Assembly: GCA_002358555.1 (NCBI GenBank)
Contig: DEPC01000039.1
Location: forward strand, 483 to 32,506
Source: Hungatella sp. UBA3402
GTDB lineage: Bacteria; Bacillota; Clostridia; Lachnospirales; Lachnospiraceae
Length of the DNA stretch: 32,024 bases
Direction: 5' to 3'
In this document: positions 7,213 to 17,403 of the stretch, piece after piece
How positions within the stretch are numbered: the stretch's first letter is position 1
How the letters are laid out: the number at the start of each line of letters is the position of its first letter
Notes under the pieces: model-generated
The model's input: the letters and a program-made list of their open reading frames with translations, nothing else
The model's database searches: none
Told to the model about the DNA's origin: nothing
Made by a program: the position numbers and the translations under genes

Positions 7213-8619
7213 ATGAAACAGTTTATGGACAAGGATTTCTTACTTTCCACAGACATGGCAAAGACTCTGTATCATGATTATGCTGCCAAGATGCCGATTC
7301 TGGATTACCACTGCCACATCAATCCCCAAGAGATTGCCGAAGACCGCAAGTTTGACAATATCACTCAGGTATGGCTTGGCGGCGACCATTACAAATGGCG
7401 TCAAATGCGTTCCAATGGTGTTGAAGAAAAATATATCACTGGAGATGCCTCTGACAGAGAGAAATTCCAGAAGTGGGCAGAAACCTTAGAAAAACTTATT
7501 GGCAATCCTCTGTATCATTGGAGCCATTTGGAACTTCAGAAATATTTCGGATATACTGGATATTTGAATGGTGACACTGCAGAAGAAGTATGGAATTTAT
7601 GTAATGAAAAATTACACCAAGATTCCATGACTGTCCGTAATATTATCAAACAGTCCAATGTAACCTTAATCTGCACTACTGATGACCCAGTGGATACCTT
7701 AGAATGGCATGAGAAGATTGCTGATGATGATTCCTTTGATGTACAGGTTCTTCCAGCATGGAGACCAGATAAAGCTATGAATGTCGAAAAACCAGACTTT
7801 AGCGCTTATATGGAAAAACTTTCTAAAGTCAGCGGCGTTCAAATAAAGGATTTCTCCTCTTTAAAAGAGGCTTTAAAGGTACGCATGGCTTACTTTGCAG
7901 ACCATAAATGTTGTGTATCTGACCATGCTCTAGAATATGTAATGTATGTTCCTGCCCAGGATGCAGAGCTGGATGCTATCATGGCAAAAGGACTTTCTGG
8001 TCAGGCTGTGACCAAGGAAGAAGAATTAAAATACAAGACCGCATTTATGCTGTTTGTAGCAAAAGAATATAATCATATGAATTGGACTATGCAGATTCAC
8101 TATGGCTGCAAGCGTGATAACAATGCTTATATGTTCCAAAAGCTTGGTGCAGATACTGGCTTTGATTGTATCAATAATTATGCTCCGTCTGCGCAGATGG
8201 CAGATTTCCTGAATGCTTTGAGTGCTACCAACGAGATTCCAAAGACGATTCTGTACTCCCTAAATCCCAATGACAATGCTTCTATTGGCACTATTCTGGG
8301 CTGTTTCCAGAGTGAAGGGATTGCTGGAAGAATCCAGCAGGGTTCTGCATGGTGGTTCAATGACCATAAGATTGGCATGACTGAGCAGATGAGTTCTTTA
8401 GCAAACTTAGGTTGTCTGGGCAACTTCATTGGTATGTTGACTGATTCCAGAAGCTTCCTCTCCTATACCAGACATGACTATTTCAGAAGGATTATGTGTA
8501 ATCTAATTGGTGGCTGGGTAGAAAATGGAGAGTATCCAGCAGATATGAAAGCCTTAAAGAATATTATAGAGGGTATTTCCTATAACAATGCAGTAAACTA
8601 TTTTGGATTTAATCTATAA
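7213..8619 (+). CDS. uxaC: Uronate isomerase (glucuronate/galacturonate isomerase)
   Basis: Converts D-glucuronate to D-fructuronate and D-galacturonate to D-tagaturonate. The protein is 468 residues, the normal length. Amidohydrolase-type metal ligands are visible in DYHCHINPQE (His33, His35); WLGGDHYKWRQMRSNGV and the late SFLSYTRHDYFRR are family hallmarks. I place the start at the ATG at 7213, which has AAGGAGG at 7197-7203. The reading frame stays open further upstream, but that part overlaps the regulator gene and has no ribosome binding site. It is the second gene of the LacI regulator operon and is closed by a hairpin at 8660-8703. Confidence 0.94.
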   Translation: MKQFMDKDFLLSTDMAKTLYHDYAAKMPILDYHCHINPQEIAEDRKFDNITQVWLGGDHYKWRQMRSNGVEEKYITGDASDREKFQKWAETLEKLIGNPLYHWSHLELQKYFGYTGYLNGDTAEEVWNLCNEKLHQDSMTVRNIIKQSNVTLICTTDDPVDTLEWHEKIADDDSFDVQVLPAWRPDKAMNVEKPDFSAYMEKLSKVSGVQIKDFSSLKEALKVRMAYFADHKCCVSDHALEYVMYVPAQDAELDAIMAKGLSGQAVTKEEELKYKTAFMLFVAKEYNHMNWTMQIHYGCKRDNNAYMFQKLGADTGFDCINNYAPSAQMADFLNALSATNEIPKTILYSLNPNDNASIGTILGCFQSEGIAGRIQQGSAWWFNDHKIGMTEQMSSLANLGCLGNFIGMLTDSRSFLSYTRHDYFRRIMCNLIGGWVENGEYPADMKALKNIIEGISYNNAVNYFGFNL

Positions 8620-8659
8620 AAATTATTTTAATAAATTTTTATAAAATAATTGCAAAAAC

Positions 8660-8703
8660 GGCAGTTAAGACTTAAAGATTAAAATTTCTTAAGCTTAACT
8701 GCC
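8660..8703. terminator. Bidirectional intrinsic terminator between uxaC and the chemoreceptor genes
   Basis: GGCAGTTAAG (8660-8669) pairs perfectly with CTTAACTGCC (8694-8703). The plus strand continues with a T-rich run, and the opposite side is preceded by AAAAAC, so it can serve both converging operons. Confidence 0.75.
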
Positions 8704-8792
8704 ACTTTTATATCGATTTTTCTAATTATTTACAGTTTCGGAACCAGTAATATCAAGTTGGATTTTTGTTTATACTTTTTTAAATTTAAGCT

Positions 8793-10589
8793 TTAGTATT
8801 TATCACTTGAAGAGTAGGGGACATCTTCATAGGTGGATTGTTCTTCATAACGTGGGCGGTAGCTGCTATTTGATGATGCACTATAACCACTATCATTTTT
8901 CAAGCGGAAGCTACCTACCTGCTCTCTCATCAACTGAGCCTGGCTAGATAATTCTTCACTAGCAGCTGCACTTTCCTGAGCTGTAGCTGAATTTGTCTGA
9001 ATAACACTAGAAATCTGGTCTATTCCCAATGTAATCTGTGCAATCGCTGCAGACTGGGTATTGCTCGCCTCAGAGATATTATCTACAAGTCTTGTAACTT
9101 CTTTTGCCCCATCTACTGCCTGGATAAGAGTCTTAGCAGTGACATTTGCAATCTCAGTACCATGTTGTACTGCTTTGATAGAATTTTCGATTAAAGCTGC
9201 TGTATTCTTGGAAGCTTCAGCACTCTTGCTGGCAAGATTCCTTACTTCGTCTGCTACCACTGCAAACCCTTTTCCAGCACTTCCTGCTCTTGCAGCCTCC
9301 ACAGCCGCATTCAATGCTAAAATATTGGTCTGGAATGCAATATCCTCAATAGTCTTAATAATTTTGCCAATTTCATTAGAACTATTGCTGATGTCGCTCA
9401 TAGCCTGCATCATATCTTGCATCTTATCATTGCTCAAGTTCATGTCATTACTCATAGCATTGACTTTCTGATTAGCTACATTTGCATTTTCTGCGTTTTC
9501 TTTAATTCTCTCTGAAATATCTGTAATAGTAGCTGCCAACTCTTCAATAGAACTTGCCTGCTCGGTTGCCCCTTGAGAAAGAGCCTGAGCACCACTGGAA
9601 ACCTGTTCTGCACTGTTAGAAACTTGCTCACTGCTGTCATTAATCTTCTTCATCGCCTCATTCATCTTGTTGGCAATATTACGAAAAGAAATAAGCAGAT
9701 GTTGGAAGGAACCTACATACTCCTCTTCACATTCGGACTCTACAGTTAAATCTCCTGCAGCCATCTTCCCCAGGAACTGTCCTTCGTCACTTATAATCTT
9801 ATATAGTCTATTGGCTAACTCTCTAAATTGGTTTGAAAGGATTCCTAATTCATCTTTAGATTCATATTTAATAGACACATCCATATTACCCTGGGCCATC
9901 TGAGTAGCAACATCAGAAAGCTCTATTGCTGGTGCATGGATACTTCTAACAATCATTGTAGATAGATATAATCCTAAAAGAATTATAAATATCATCAAAA
10001 ATAACTGAATAATCCTAGCTCTTGTATAAATAGAATTACTTTGCTCGTAAGCATTATTACTACCTTCAGTATTAAAATCAGATAAATTCTCTAAAGCAGA
10101 GGTCAACTCATTAAAAGCAGTATTGTTCTCGTCACCAAGCTGAAGTGATTTTGCTTCTGCCAATTTTCCCTCTTTCACCAGGCTCATAACTCGGTTATCA
10201 AGGTTTTCATAGTTCGCCCATGCAGTCTGCAATGCCTGATAAAGCGCCCGTCCTTCTGAAGTAGTGACATATCCACCATAAGTTTCAACGCGATCCTCTA
10301 GTTTTGCCATTTCTTCAGCAACTTTTGCAGTCCTTGACTGTGCTTCCTCCACAGACTCTTGAGTTACAGTGAGCAGTTTGGCAATCCGGATATCTGAAAG
10401 TGCAGTATTCATCTCATTAGACAAAGTACAACTTGGCATCCATTTCTCTACAATGATTTTTGTCTGACTATTCAAATTTCCCATTAAATAGAAAGACATC
10501 AGACCAAGTACTACCAAGCCTAAAACGGCTTCCCCTACAAGAACATATAACTTCTTCCCAATTTTCATATTTTTAATAATTTGATACAT
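8793..10589 (-). CDS. Methyl-accepting chemotaxis protein with four-helix-bundle type sensor and C-terminal tail
   Basis: A 598-residue chemoreceptor. Transmembrane helices lie at about 14-36 and 191-214, flanking an extracytoplasmic helical domain of 4HB_MCP character. HAMP follows (about 215-268), then the long signalling coiled coil with the hairpin tip [20 protein letters not shown] and [10 protein letters not shown], which bind CheA and CheW. The last about 33 residues are a polar Ser/Tyr-rich tail ending YSSSDKY, a flexible tether of the kind that presents a docking motif to CheR/CheB. The ligand is unknown. It is the last gene of a three-receptor minus-strand operon, 57 bp after its neighbour, with GGGAGGAGG before the ATG. 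Confidence 0.92.
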   Translation of the reverse strand: MYQIIKNMKIGKKLYVLVGEAVLGLVVLGLMSFYLMGNLNSQTKIIVEKWMPSCTLSNEMNTALSDIRIAKLLTVTQESVEEAQSRTAKVAEEMAKLEDRVETYGGYVTTSEGRALYQALQTAWANYENLDNRVMSLVKEGKLAEAKSLQLGDENNTAFNELTSALENLSDFNTEGSNNAYEQSNSIYTRARIIQLFLMIFIILLGLYLSTMIVRSIHAPAIELSDVATQMAQGNMDVSIKYESKDELGILSNQFRELANRLYKIISDEGQFLGKMAAGDLTVESECEEEYVGSFQHLLISFRNIANKMNEAMKKINDSSEQVSNSAEQVSSGAQALSQGATEQASSIEELAATITDISERIKENAENANVANQKVNAMSNDMNLSNDKMQDMMQAMSDISNSSNEIGKIIKTIEDIAFQTNILALNAAVEAARAGSAGKGFAVVADEVRNLASKSAEASKNTAALIENSIKAVQHGTEIANVTAKTLIQAVDGAKEVTRLVDNISEASNTQSAAIAQITLGIDQISSVIQTNSATAQESAAASEELSSQAQLMREQVGSFRLKNDSGYSASSNSSYRPRYEEQSTYEDVPYSSSDKY

Positions 10590-10646
10590 TATTGTCCTCC
10601 TCCCAACACCTTTGTGGCTTTCATTCTTTTCTCCAACTTTGTTTAT

Positions 10647-12302
10647 TTATTTTCTTAACTGGAACCTTCCTGTCAATGACTTTAGTACTTGAGCCTGCCC
10701 TGATAATTCCTGGCTAGCCGCAGCACTTTCCTCGGATGCAGCAGAATTAGACTGAATTACCGAAGAAATTTGATGAATACTGTCTTTAATATGATTAATA
10801 GCTGATTCCTGCTCTTTGGAAACTTCAGAGATAACCTTAATCTGACTAGTTACTTTCTGAGCACCTTCTACTACAGAAGCAAGAGATTCTTGAGTGATAT
10901 CCGTCAATGTGGACCCAGCAGCTACCATATTCAGTGTTCTATCAATCAACTCTGTAGTTTCCTTAACAGCATCTGCACTCTTAGCCGCCAAGCTGCGCAC
11001 TTCATCTGCTACCACTGCAAATCCTTTTCCAGCACTTCCTGCCCTAGCAGCCTCTACTGCTGCATTCAATGCCAGAATATTAGTCTGAGAAGCAATATCA
11101 TCAATCGTTTTAATAATGTGCTGAATCTCACCAGAACAGCTATTGATCTGAACCATGGCTTCTGCCATATCTTTCATCTCCTGGTTGCACACATCAATTT
11201 CTTTCTTCATATGGTCAGCTTCTGTTGTAGTAATTGAAGCACTTTCAGCATTGCCATTGATCTGCTCTGTGATTCGCTCAATCATATGCAGCAAATTGTC
11301 AACCTCTGAAGCCTGCTCTGTAGAGCCCTGAGCTAAATTCTGAGCCCCCTGAGCTACTTGCTCAGAACCTGAATCTACCTGACTAGCAGAAACCTGAATT
11401 TGTTCCATGATATTACTCTGCTCTTGACTAATAGTATCAATAGCCTGCTGGATTTTAGCAAAATCTCCTATATATTCAACCTCAGTTTTACTAGCGAGAT
11501 TGCCACTCGCCATCTCCTGAAGAATTCTAGCTATATCGGAGATATAAAATTTTAAATTTCTAACAGAAGTGTTCAAGCTCTCTGCCAGTATTCCAATTTC
11601 ACTATTATTTTTAATATCAATTTGGAAATCTAATTTTCCCTCCGATAAATTCTTACTAGATTTTGTAATTACCTCAACAGGATTCACAATTTCTTTGAAT
11701 ACATACAGGACAAAAAGAACACTTGCAATAAGAATCGCTACTATAGCAGCAACAGAAATTATCTCTGACCAAAAAACCCATCCTTCTAACTTAGTACGAT
11801 TCTGTGCCATTTGCTGTTCCGTAATATCTGCTACCTGACTTAAAAGAGCAACTAATTTTTCTACACTCTTCTTTGTAGTATCCAGATACATCTGCTGTGC
11901 CTGCTCAGGCTCTGTAGTATTCAATTCCAAAATAGCCTGAGCTGATTCATGCATAGACTGATGAATTGGCTTCATCTCTTCTACCAAACGAAGAATCTCT
12001 GCATCTTTAGGAATAGATTCATCAGAACCATAGAACCACTTTCCTAAGACGCAGGTTTTGTAATCAGCAGTTCCTGTAAATTCTGTTCCCATGGCAATGG
12101 AAGAACATAGATTTTCTACCCATCCATAATGAGCTTTCTCTGCTGTCAATACTAGAGAATTAATATCTGTTGCCTGCTCTGTGGACTTATTACACTCTCT
12201 TACTCTTCTCATACCGATTATAGTTACAATACCACTGATAATAACAATACAAAATATAAGGGCGATGCGTATCATAACCTGTTGTTTTATGCTCTGTCTC
12301 AT
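10647..12302 (-). CDS. Methyl-accepting chemotaxis protein with an extracytoplasmic CZB zinc-binding domain
   Basis: A 551-residue chemoreceptor. Transmembrane helices lie at about 12-30 and 177-201. Between them the sequence shows the chemoreceptor zinc-binding (CZB) pattern: His58 in AHYGW, Cys84 in CVLGKWFYG, and His114 and His118 in PIHQSMHES, the usual three-His/one-Cys set. HAMP (about 202-255) and the signalling domain ([30 protein letters not shown]) follow. CZB domains bind zinc and in some receptors sense hypochlorite through the metal-bound cysteine. They are best known as cytoplasmic; here topology puts the domain outside. The protein ends at FQLRK with no tail, unlike both neighbouring receptors. 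GAGGTG precedes the ATG at 12302. Confidence 0.92.
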   Translation of the reverse strand: MRQSIKQQVMIRIALIFCIVIISGIVTIIGMRRVRECNKSTEQATDINSLVLTAEKAHYGWVENLCSSIAMGTEFTGTADYKTCVLGKWFYGSDESIPKDAEILRLVEEMKPIHQSMHESAQAILELNTTEPEQAQQMYLDTTKKSVEKLVALLSQVADITEQQMAQNRTKLEGWVFWSEIISVAAIVAILIASVLFVLYVFKEIVNPVEVITKSSKNLSEGKLDFQIDIKNNSEIGILAESLNTSVRNLKFYISDIARILQEMASGNLASKTEVEYIGDFAKIQQAIDTISQEQSNIMEQIQVSASQVDSGSEQVAQGAQNLAQGSTEQASEVDNLLHMIERITEQINGNAESASITTTEADHMKKEIDVCNQEMKDMAEAMVQINSCSGEIQHIIKTIDDIASQTNILALNAAVEAARAGSAGKGFAVVADEVRSLAAKSADAVKETTELIDRTLNMVAAGSTLTDITQESLASVVEGAQKVTSQIKVISEVSKEQESAINHIKDSIHQISSVIQSNSAASEESAAASQELSGQAQVLKSLTGRFQLRK

Positions 12303-12344
12303 TGCTTCACCTCATAACCTTATATAACATTATAAATAAATAGG

Positions 12345-12386
12345 GACACCAAGTACAGCAATTCATCTTTTACTGTACTTCTTGTC
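12345..12386 (-). other. Stem-loop between two chemoreceptor genes
   Basis: AAGTACAG (12351-12358) pairs perfectly with CTGTACTT (12373-12380); after a two-base mismatch the stem continues with GACA/TGTC. No clean T-run follows on the minus strand. It is more likely an mRNA processing or stability element, or a weak attenuator, than a full terminator. Confidence 0.4.
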
Positions 12387-12416
12387 ACAACTACTTCCTT
12401 AATTATATGCAGGTTT

Positions 12417-14207
12417 TTAATATTTTCCATCATCCGGATATGATATCTGTCCCACTGTGGAAGTTCCATATTCAAATTCACCCTGGGGAGCATACTGCTG
12501 TACAGTAGACATACCATCCATGTCACTATCCAGTTTAAACTTTCTTACTAAGTCTTTCATAATTTGAGCCTGACTAGACAGTTCCTCACTAGCTGCAGCA
12601 CTTTCTTCTGAAGTAGCAGAATTGGTTTGAACTACACTGGAAATCTGGTCAATCCCTACAGTAATTTGACTAATTGCCTGTGCTTGTTCTGTGGAAGCCT
12701 TTGCAATGGCATCCATCATAGCTGCTGCTTCATGAATTCCTGTCATTACATGCTCTAAAGAGCTTGCTGTCTCATCTGCAATCTTTTTCCCATTCTCTAC
12801 TGCTGTAAGGGAATTTTCTATAAGTACTGCTGTATTCTTGGAAGCTTCTGCTGACTTACTAGCCAAATTACGTACTTCATCAGCAACCACAGCAAATCCT
12901 TTACCTGCCGCCCCTGCCCTTGCTGCCTCAACTGCTGCATTTAGAGCAAGAATATTGGTTTGGAAGGCAATATCTTCAATAGTTTTAATGATCTTGCCTA
13001 TTTCTCCAGAACAGGTATTAATATCTGCCATAGCTGCAAGCATATCTTGCATCCTACGGTTACTTTCTCCAGCAACCTCTCCTACCATAGCTGACTTTTT
13101 ACTTGCTTCCTGAGCACCTTCAGCATTTGCATTGATGCGAGTTGAAATGTCATTGATGGAAGCAGCAAGTTCCTCCACAGAAGAAGCCTGTTCTGTAGCC
13201 CCCTGAGAAAGAGCCTGAGCTCCAGAAGACACCTGATCCGATCCAGAAGATACCTGCTCTGCTGACTGATTCAAAGTAGTCATGGTACGATTAAGACTAC
13301 TTTTAATATCAATCATGGCTTGAATAATTGCATGGTAATCTCCAATGTACATACTTCTATCAGAAGACCTAGCTGCAAAATCTCCTTGTGCCATACCAGA
13401 AAGTATTGTCTGGATATCCTTGATAATCCGTTCTACTCCTGAAGTAACTTTATACATATAATTTGCCATATCACCAAACTCATCACCAGATTCATAGTCT
13501 ATTTTTACTGACAAATTGCCTTTGGAAACCTCATCCATAGCATGTTCAATGAGCTTTACAGGAGTAAGGATATCTTTAGTCAGTTTCATAGCAACAGCAA
13601 TAGTAATAATGAAAGCAATGACACAAATACCTATGGCTGACCACAACAGTGAATCCATCATCAAGACTGACTCCTCATACTGTGTATTACTTGCTGCTTC
13701 CATATCTTTAAATGCAGATTCTAAAATTGTTATATACTGGTCTACTACAGGATTGTATTCTTCGAGGATAATCTGCTGAGCCATCTGATTGCCTTCTATA
13801 GTATCTAAACTAGCATATTCCATAGCACGCAGTCTAATTGCTTTATTGTTATTCATATAGTTTTCGAATTCTTTTAGGCCAGATACATCTCCTTCATAGT
13901 TATTGTAAATCCACTGTAGCTGTGACTCAAGACCTTCGATATTCTTAGTAACATTTGTTATTCTTTTTGCAGTCTCCCCAGGGTCTGATTCAATAACTGA
14001 CAGAGACAGTTCATTTAGAGCTTTCCGAAGATCAAGCTGAATCTCATAAACCCGAGTAATTGCCTCATATTCCTTTTTGTAAAAATTGGCATAACTCTTT
14101 TTAGACTTGATAATACCATAGCCTGCAGAGCATACAGCTACCAAGAATGTGACCACAATTATGCCAAATGCCAATAGGAACTTTTTGCCAAGTTTTAAAT
14201 TCTTCAT
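12417..14207 (-). CDS. Methyl-accepting chemotaxis protein with four-helix-bundle type sensor and C-terminal tail
   Basis: A 596-residue chemoreceptor, first gene of the receptor operon. The start is the ATG at 14207 with AAGGAGG upstream; the open frame extends 42 codons further without a ribosome binding site. Transmembrane helices lie at about 9-31 and 185-208 around a helical extracytoplasmic sensor with the look of 4HB_MCP. HAMP and the signalling domain follow, with [20 protein letters not shown] and [19 protein letters not shown]. After the signalling domain comes a 35-residue flexible tail ending YPDDGKY, similar in style to the 8793-10589 receptor (YSSSDKY). A sigma-28-like promoter lies about 150 nt upstream, divergent from that of cheA. 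The ligand is unknown. Confidence 0.92.
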   Translation of the reverse strand: MKNLKLGKKFLLAFGIIVVTFLVAVCSAGYGIIKSKKSYANFYKKEYEAITRVYEIQLDLRKALNELSLSVIESDPGETAKRITNVTKNIEGLESQLQWIYNNYEGDVSGLKEFENYMNNNKAIRLRAMEYASLDTIEGNQMAQQIILEEYNPVVDQYITILESAFKDMEAASNTQYEESVLMMDSLLWSAIGICVIAFIITIAVAMKLTKDILTPVKLIEHAMDEVSKGNLSVKIDYESGDEFGDMANYMYKVTSGVERIIKDIQTILSGMAQGDFAARSSDRSMYIGDYHAIIQAMIDIKSSLNRTMTTLNQSAEQVSSGSDQVSSGAQALSQGATEQASSVEELAASINDISTRINANAEGAQEASKKSAMVGEVAGESNRRMQDMLAAMADINTCSGEIGKIIKTIEDIAFQTNILALNAAVEAARAGAAGKGFAVVADEVRNLASKSAEASKNTAVLIENSLTAVENGKKIADETASSLEHVMTGIHEAAAMMDAIAKASTEQAQAISQITVGIDQISSVVQTNSATSEESAAASEELSSQAQIMKDLVRKFKLDSDMDGMSTVQQYAPQGEFEYGTSTVGQISYPDDGKY

Positions 14208-14361
14208 TCGTTGCTCCTCCTTGTTGAGCCATTTAAGATTTTGCCAAGAGCATCTACTACCTTCACCGTTCCCCCTAAATGCCTTAGCACATTCTTTTAT
14301 AATATTTCGGCATTTTTTTATGTTACATAACATGTCTTTTAAATTTTTTAAGGAAATTATT

Positions 14362-14388
14362 ATATCGACGGTTTTTTTAAAATAATAA
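14362..14388 (-). promoter_or_regulatory. Sigma-28-like promoter for the chemoreceptor operon
   Basis: On the minus strand: TTAT (14388-14385), 15-bp spacer, GTCGATAT (14369-14362). The -10 resembles the flagellar sigma consensus GCCGATAT. The -35 is weak, but it equals that of two other candidates in this window. Confidence 0.5.
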
Positions 14389-14389
14389 C

Positions 14390-14416
14390 TTATCTATTAT
14401 TATTTTCTGTCGATAA
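14390..14416 (+). promoter_or_regulatory. Sigma-28-like promoter for cheA-cheW
   Basis: TTAT (14390-14393), 15-bp spacer, GTCGATAA (14409-14416), about 85 nt before the cheA ATG. It is the mirror image of the receptor promoter; the two -35 boxes are 1 bp apart. Confidence 0.5.
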
Positions 14417-14503
14417 AAATACTAGTGTGTTGCAGTCTGTTGCATTTTTACACAGACTGTTTGATTTTTATGCATAATTCATAAAGATAGGTGGTGTGAT
14501 AGA

Positions 14504-16612
14504 ATGGATAATGGTATGGAAGGTATGCTTGATACATACCTTTTTGAAACTAACTCCCTTTTAGACCGACTGGATGAGATGCTGGTGGCTGATGAGAAGA
14601 TTGGAGATTTCTCTATAGATGACGTGAATGAAATCTTCCGCATCATGCACACCATTAAAGGTTCTTCTGCCATGATGGAATTTAGTTCCTTGGCTGAAAT
14701 CGCGCATCATATAGAAGACATGTTCTTCTATATTCGTGACAAGGGGATTGATACTTTGGATCCTCAACATAAAAAGGAGCTTTTTAACCTGATGTTCCGT
14801 TCAGAAGATTTCCTGCGGGGCCAGGTCGAAAAGGTTGAAAGCGGGCAGGCTCTTGATACGGATATTGATCACTTTGCCGCTGAAATCAATAATTTTCTCA
14901 AAAAAATTAGTGGAACAACCGCAGAGGAAGACTCTGTCAGTACTTCTACTGCCGAAGCCTCTTCGAATGAGACTTCTAGTTCTATTGAGAATCTTCCTGA
15001 TGACAAGGATGCCAGTTGTTTTCTTCATGTATTTTTGGAAGAAGGTATTGGCATGGAAAATCTGCGTGCCTATATGATTATCAATGCAGTACAGGAATGT
15101 GGTATTGAATTACACTATTATCCTGAAAATATGGAATCTGATTCTAGCACTTGTGCTTCTATCATAGAGGAAGGCTTTTTCATGGCCTTTACATCAGAAG
15201 AAGAAGCTACCAAGGCAGAAGGTGTTTTACGCACTCAGAATCATATACGTTCCTATGAACTAGCTGCTGTGCCTGAATCTGAACCAGAGACTCCGGCGCC
15301 TACTCCTGAACCTCCTATTCAAAATTCTACACCTATTCAGGAACCAGCAAGTCCTGCTCCTCAACCAGCAGCACCTAAGCCAGCACCTTCCAAATCGGCT
15401 CAGAATGCTCCTGTAAAGCAGAACCTGATTAGTGTAAGCCTAATGAAACTGGACAGCCTTCAAAATATTGTAGGTGAAATTGTTATTACCGAATCCATGG
15501 TTTCCTCTTCACCTGAGTTAAATCAATTAAGCCGTGATGCCTATGACAACTTTATGAAGTCTGCACGCCAGTTGCGTAAACTTACTGACGATTTACAAGA
15601 TATTGCTATGTCTCTGCGAATGGTTCCTATTTCTGGTGTATTCCAAAAAATGAGCCGTATTGTGCGAGATATGAAACAAAAATTGAATAAAGATGTGCGT
15701 CTTACCTTGATTGGTGAAGATACTGAAGTTGATAAGACTATTGTGGACAGTATCCAAGACCCTATTATGCATATGGTTCGTAATGCCATGGACCATGGCA
15801 TTGAAGATGACCCCAAAGAACGCCTTGCCGCTGGAAAGAGTGCTCAAGGTGAGATTATTTTATCTGCCATTCATACTAGTAGTGAAGTGGTTATCTCCAT
15901 TGCTGATGACGGAAAAGGTATGGACCCTGCAAAGCTTCTGGAAAAAGCTAGAGATAAGGGACTCTTAACCAAGCCAGAAAGTGAATACTCTACCAAGGAA
16001 GCTTTGGGACTTGTTATGCTACCTGGTTTTTCTACCAACCAGACCGTTACAGAATTTTCTGGTCGAGGCGTAGGTATGGATGTTGTCAAGAAGAATGTGG
16101 AATCTGTAGGTGGTATGGTATCCCTTTCCAGTGAATACGGAAAAGGAACTACTTTTACCATGAAGATACCTTTGACCATGGCCATTGTCGATGGTATGAA
16201 AGTGACTGTAGGCAAATCCATTTTTACCATTCCTATTGCCAATATCCGCCAGTCCTTTAAGGTACTTCCTGGAGATATCATCCGAGATGAAAATGACAAT
16301 GAGATGATAGAACGGATGGACGCTTTCTATCCAGTACTTCGTCTCCATCAATTCTATAGTATAGAAACAGAAGTGACAAATGTAGAAGATGGTATTCTTT
16401 TATGGGTAGAGACCAGTGACCGTTCCTTCTGTCTGTTTGTAGATGAACTTGTAGGCGAACAACAGGTTGTAGTCAAACCTTTCCCAGCCTTTTTGAATTA
16501 TTTTGAACTTAAAAATTCCGGTATCGCTGGCTGTACCATTTTAGGCGACGGCAATATCAGTATTATTTTGGATATTCAGAGCCTTCATGCAGCAGCTCTG
16601 GAGAATTCATAA
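14504..16612 (+). CDS. cheA: Chemotaxis histidine kinase CheA
   Basis: Cytoplasmic kinase of the receptor array that phosphorylates CheY and CheB. It has 702 residues in canonical order. P1/Hpt comes first, with the phosphorylated His49 in IMHTIKGSSAMM. A P2-like response-regulator docking domain spans about 165-260, followed by a Pro/Ala-rich linker (about 262-308). P3 dimerisation follows, then the P4 ATPase with N box HMVRNAMDHGIEDD, G1 DDGKGMD, G2 GRGVGMDVV and a GKGTTF segment. A CheW-like P5 domain closes the protein. GGTGGTG precedes the ATG. The gene is divergent from the receptor operon and is followed by cheW after 19 bp. All key residues are present, so it should be active. Confidence 0.96.
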   Translation: MDNGMEGMLDTYLFETNSLLDRLDEMLVADEKIGDFSIDDVNEIFRIMHTIKGSSAMMEFSSLAEIAHHIEDMFFYIRDKGIDTLDPQHKKELFNLMFRSEDFLRGQVEKVESGQALDTDIDHFAAEINNFLKKISGTTAEEDSVSTSTAEASSNETSSSIENLPDDKDASCFLHVFLEEGIGMENLRAYMIINAVQECGIELHYYPENMESDSSTCASIIEEGFFMAFTSEEEATKAEGVLRTQNHIRSYELAAVPESEPETPAPTPEPPIQNSTPIQEPASPAPQPAAPKPAPSKSAQNAPVKQNLISVSLMKLDSLQNIVGEIVITESMVSSSPELNQLSRDAYDNFMKSARQLRKLTDDLQDIAMSLRMVPISGVFQKMSRIVRDMKQKLNKDVRLTLIGEDTEVDKTIVDSIQDPIMHMVRNAMDHGIEDDPKERLAAGKSAQGEIILSAIHTSSEVVISIADDGKGMDPAKLLEKARDKGLLTKPESEYSTKEALGLVMLPGFSTNQTVTEFSGRGVGMDVVKKNVESVGGMVSLSSEYGKGTTFTMKIPLTMAIVDGMKVTVGKSIFTIPIANIRQSFKVLPGDIIRDENDNEMIERMDAFYPVLRLHQFYSIETEVTNVEDGILLWVETSDRSFCLFVDELVGEQQVVVKPFPAFLNYFELKNSGIAGCTILGDGNISIILDIQSLHAAALENS

Positions 16613-16631
16613 TAGAGGGGAGGAACTAGCC

Positions 16632-17123
16632 ATGTCTGAGCAATATAACAATCAAGAGGACATTCGGGAAACATCTAAGGTGAATGGAGAGGATGTTTCC
16701 ACTATAGAACGTTGCCTTACGTTTGAATCCGCAGACCTTATTTTATATATCAGCACGAAACATGTGATTGAGATTATTAACAATCACTCTATAACTACAC
16801 TGCCATTGCTGCCTCCTTATATCAAAGGAATTATCAATTTAAGAGGTCAGATTCTTCCGGTCATGGATATTTTACAGCGTATGGGGAAGGCATCAGATTC
16901 CTTCGACCCTTCCGGCAAATCCTGTATCATTGTCCTGGATATTGATTCTGTTTCACTAGGTATTATTGTCGATTCTGTGCGTCAGGTAATTGATATTGAT
17001 TTAAAAAATGTACGTCCTATTCCTTTAAAGCGTCAGCAAAAACTTCTTAATGGAATGGTGACTATGGAGGATGGAAGCGTCTTTATGTCCATCGACTGTC
17101 AGGCGCTGTGTGCTCCTTACTAA
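16632..17123 (+). CDS. cheW: Chemotaxis coupling protein CheW
   Basis: Adapter that links chemoreceptor tips to the CheA P5 domain. The 163-residue protein carries the conserved core YIKGIINLRGQILPVMD and the late GIIVDSVRQVIDID and DGSVFMSIDCQAL. The start is the ATG at 16632, with a GAGGGGAGG site; the open frame extends into cheA but has no better start. The N-terminal about 25 residues are a polar extension before the SH3-like fold. It is co-transcribed with cheA; the next intrinsic terminator is at 17342. Confidence 0.94.
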   Translation: MSEQYNNQEDIRETSKVNGEDVSTIERCLTFESADLILYISTKHVIEIINNHSITTLPLLPPYIKGIINLRGQILPVMDILQRMGKASDSFDPSGKSCIIVLDIDSVSLGIIVDSVRQVIDIDLKNVRPIPLKRQQKLLNGMVTMEDGSVFMSIDCQALCAPY

Positions 17124-17207
17124 TTCTCAGCTATTCAGCAGTGCACAGGCCATATAAAGCAAATTTTTATCAATTATAAAGATATCAGGTATATGCTTCT
17201 AAAAAAA

Positions 17208-17236
17208 TTGACAAGTTTTTGTATATTTGTTAATCT
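17208..17236 (+). promoter_or_regulatory. Sigma-A promoter upstream of a gene-free terminator unit
   Basis: TTGACA (17208-17213), 17-bp spacer, TAATCT (17231-17236), located 85 bp after the cheW stop. The only downstream element before the terminator at 17342 is an untranslated stretch. Confidence 0.55.
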
Positions 17237-17242
17237 ATTTTT

Positions 17243-17369
17243 AAAGACCAAAATAGGTTTATAAAACTAAAAGCGTAGAAATTTACATGATAACCTTTGC
17301 TCTTTGTAAATAGATGTGTAAAAGATTCTTTGTGCAAAATGCCGGAAGCATCCTGTTTCCGGTTTTTTT
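17243..17369 (+). ncRNA. Candidate small RNA of about 125 nt
   Basis: Bounded by the promoter at 17208-17236 and the intrinsic terminator at 17342-17369, with no convincing reading frame. It contains the hairpin ATTTACA (17281-17287) / TGTAAAT (17305-17311) and the terminator stem. It could be an independent sRNA or simply the 3' UTR of the cheA-cheW message with its own start. I recognise no known family. Confidence 0.4.
17342..17369 (+). terminator. Intrinsic terminator after cheA-cheW
   Basis: CCGGAA (17342-17347), short loop, TTCCGG (17357-17362), then seven T residues. It also closes the candidate small RNA. Confidence 0.85.
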
Positions 17370-17403
17370 GCGAACATCCAGTATAACTCTCTTTGGTGTT
17401 TTA

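Noticed and set aside
14208..14333. 42-codon upstream extension of the first chemoreceptor
   Set aside because: No ribosome binding site; AAGGAGG is placed for the ATG at 14207, and the extension would put a cysteine-rich segment before the membrane helix.
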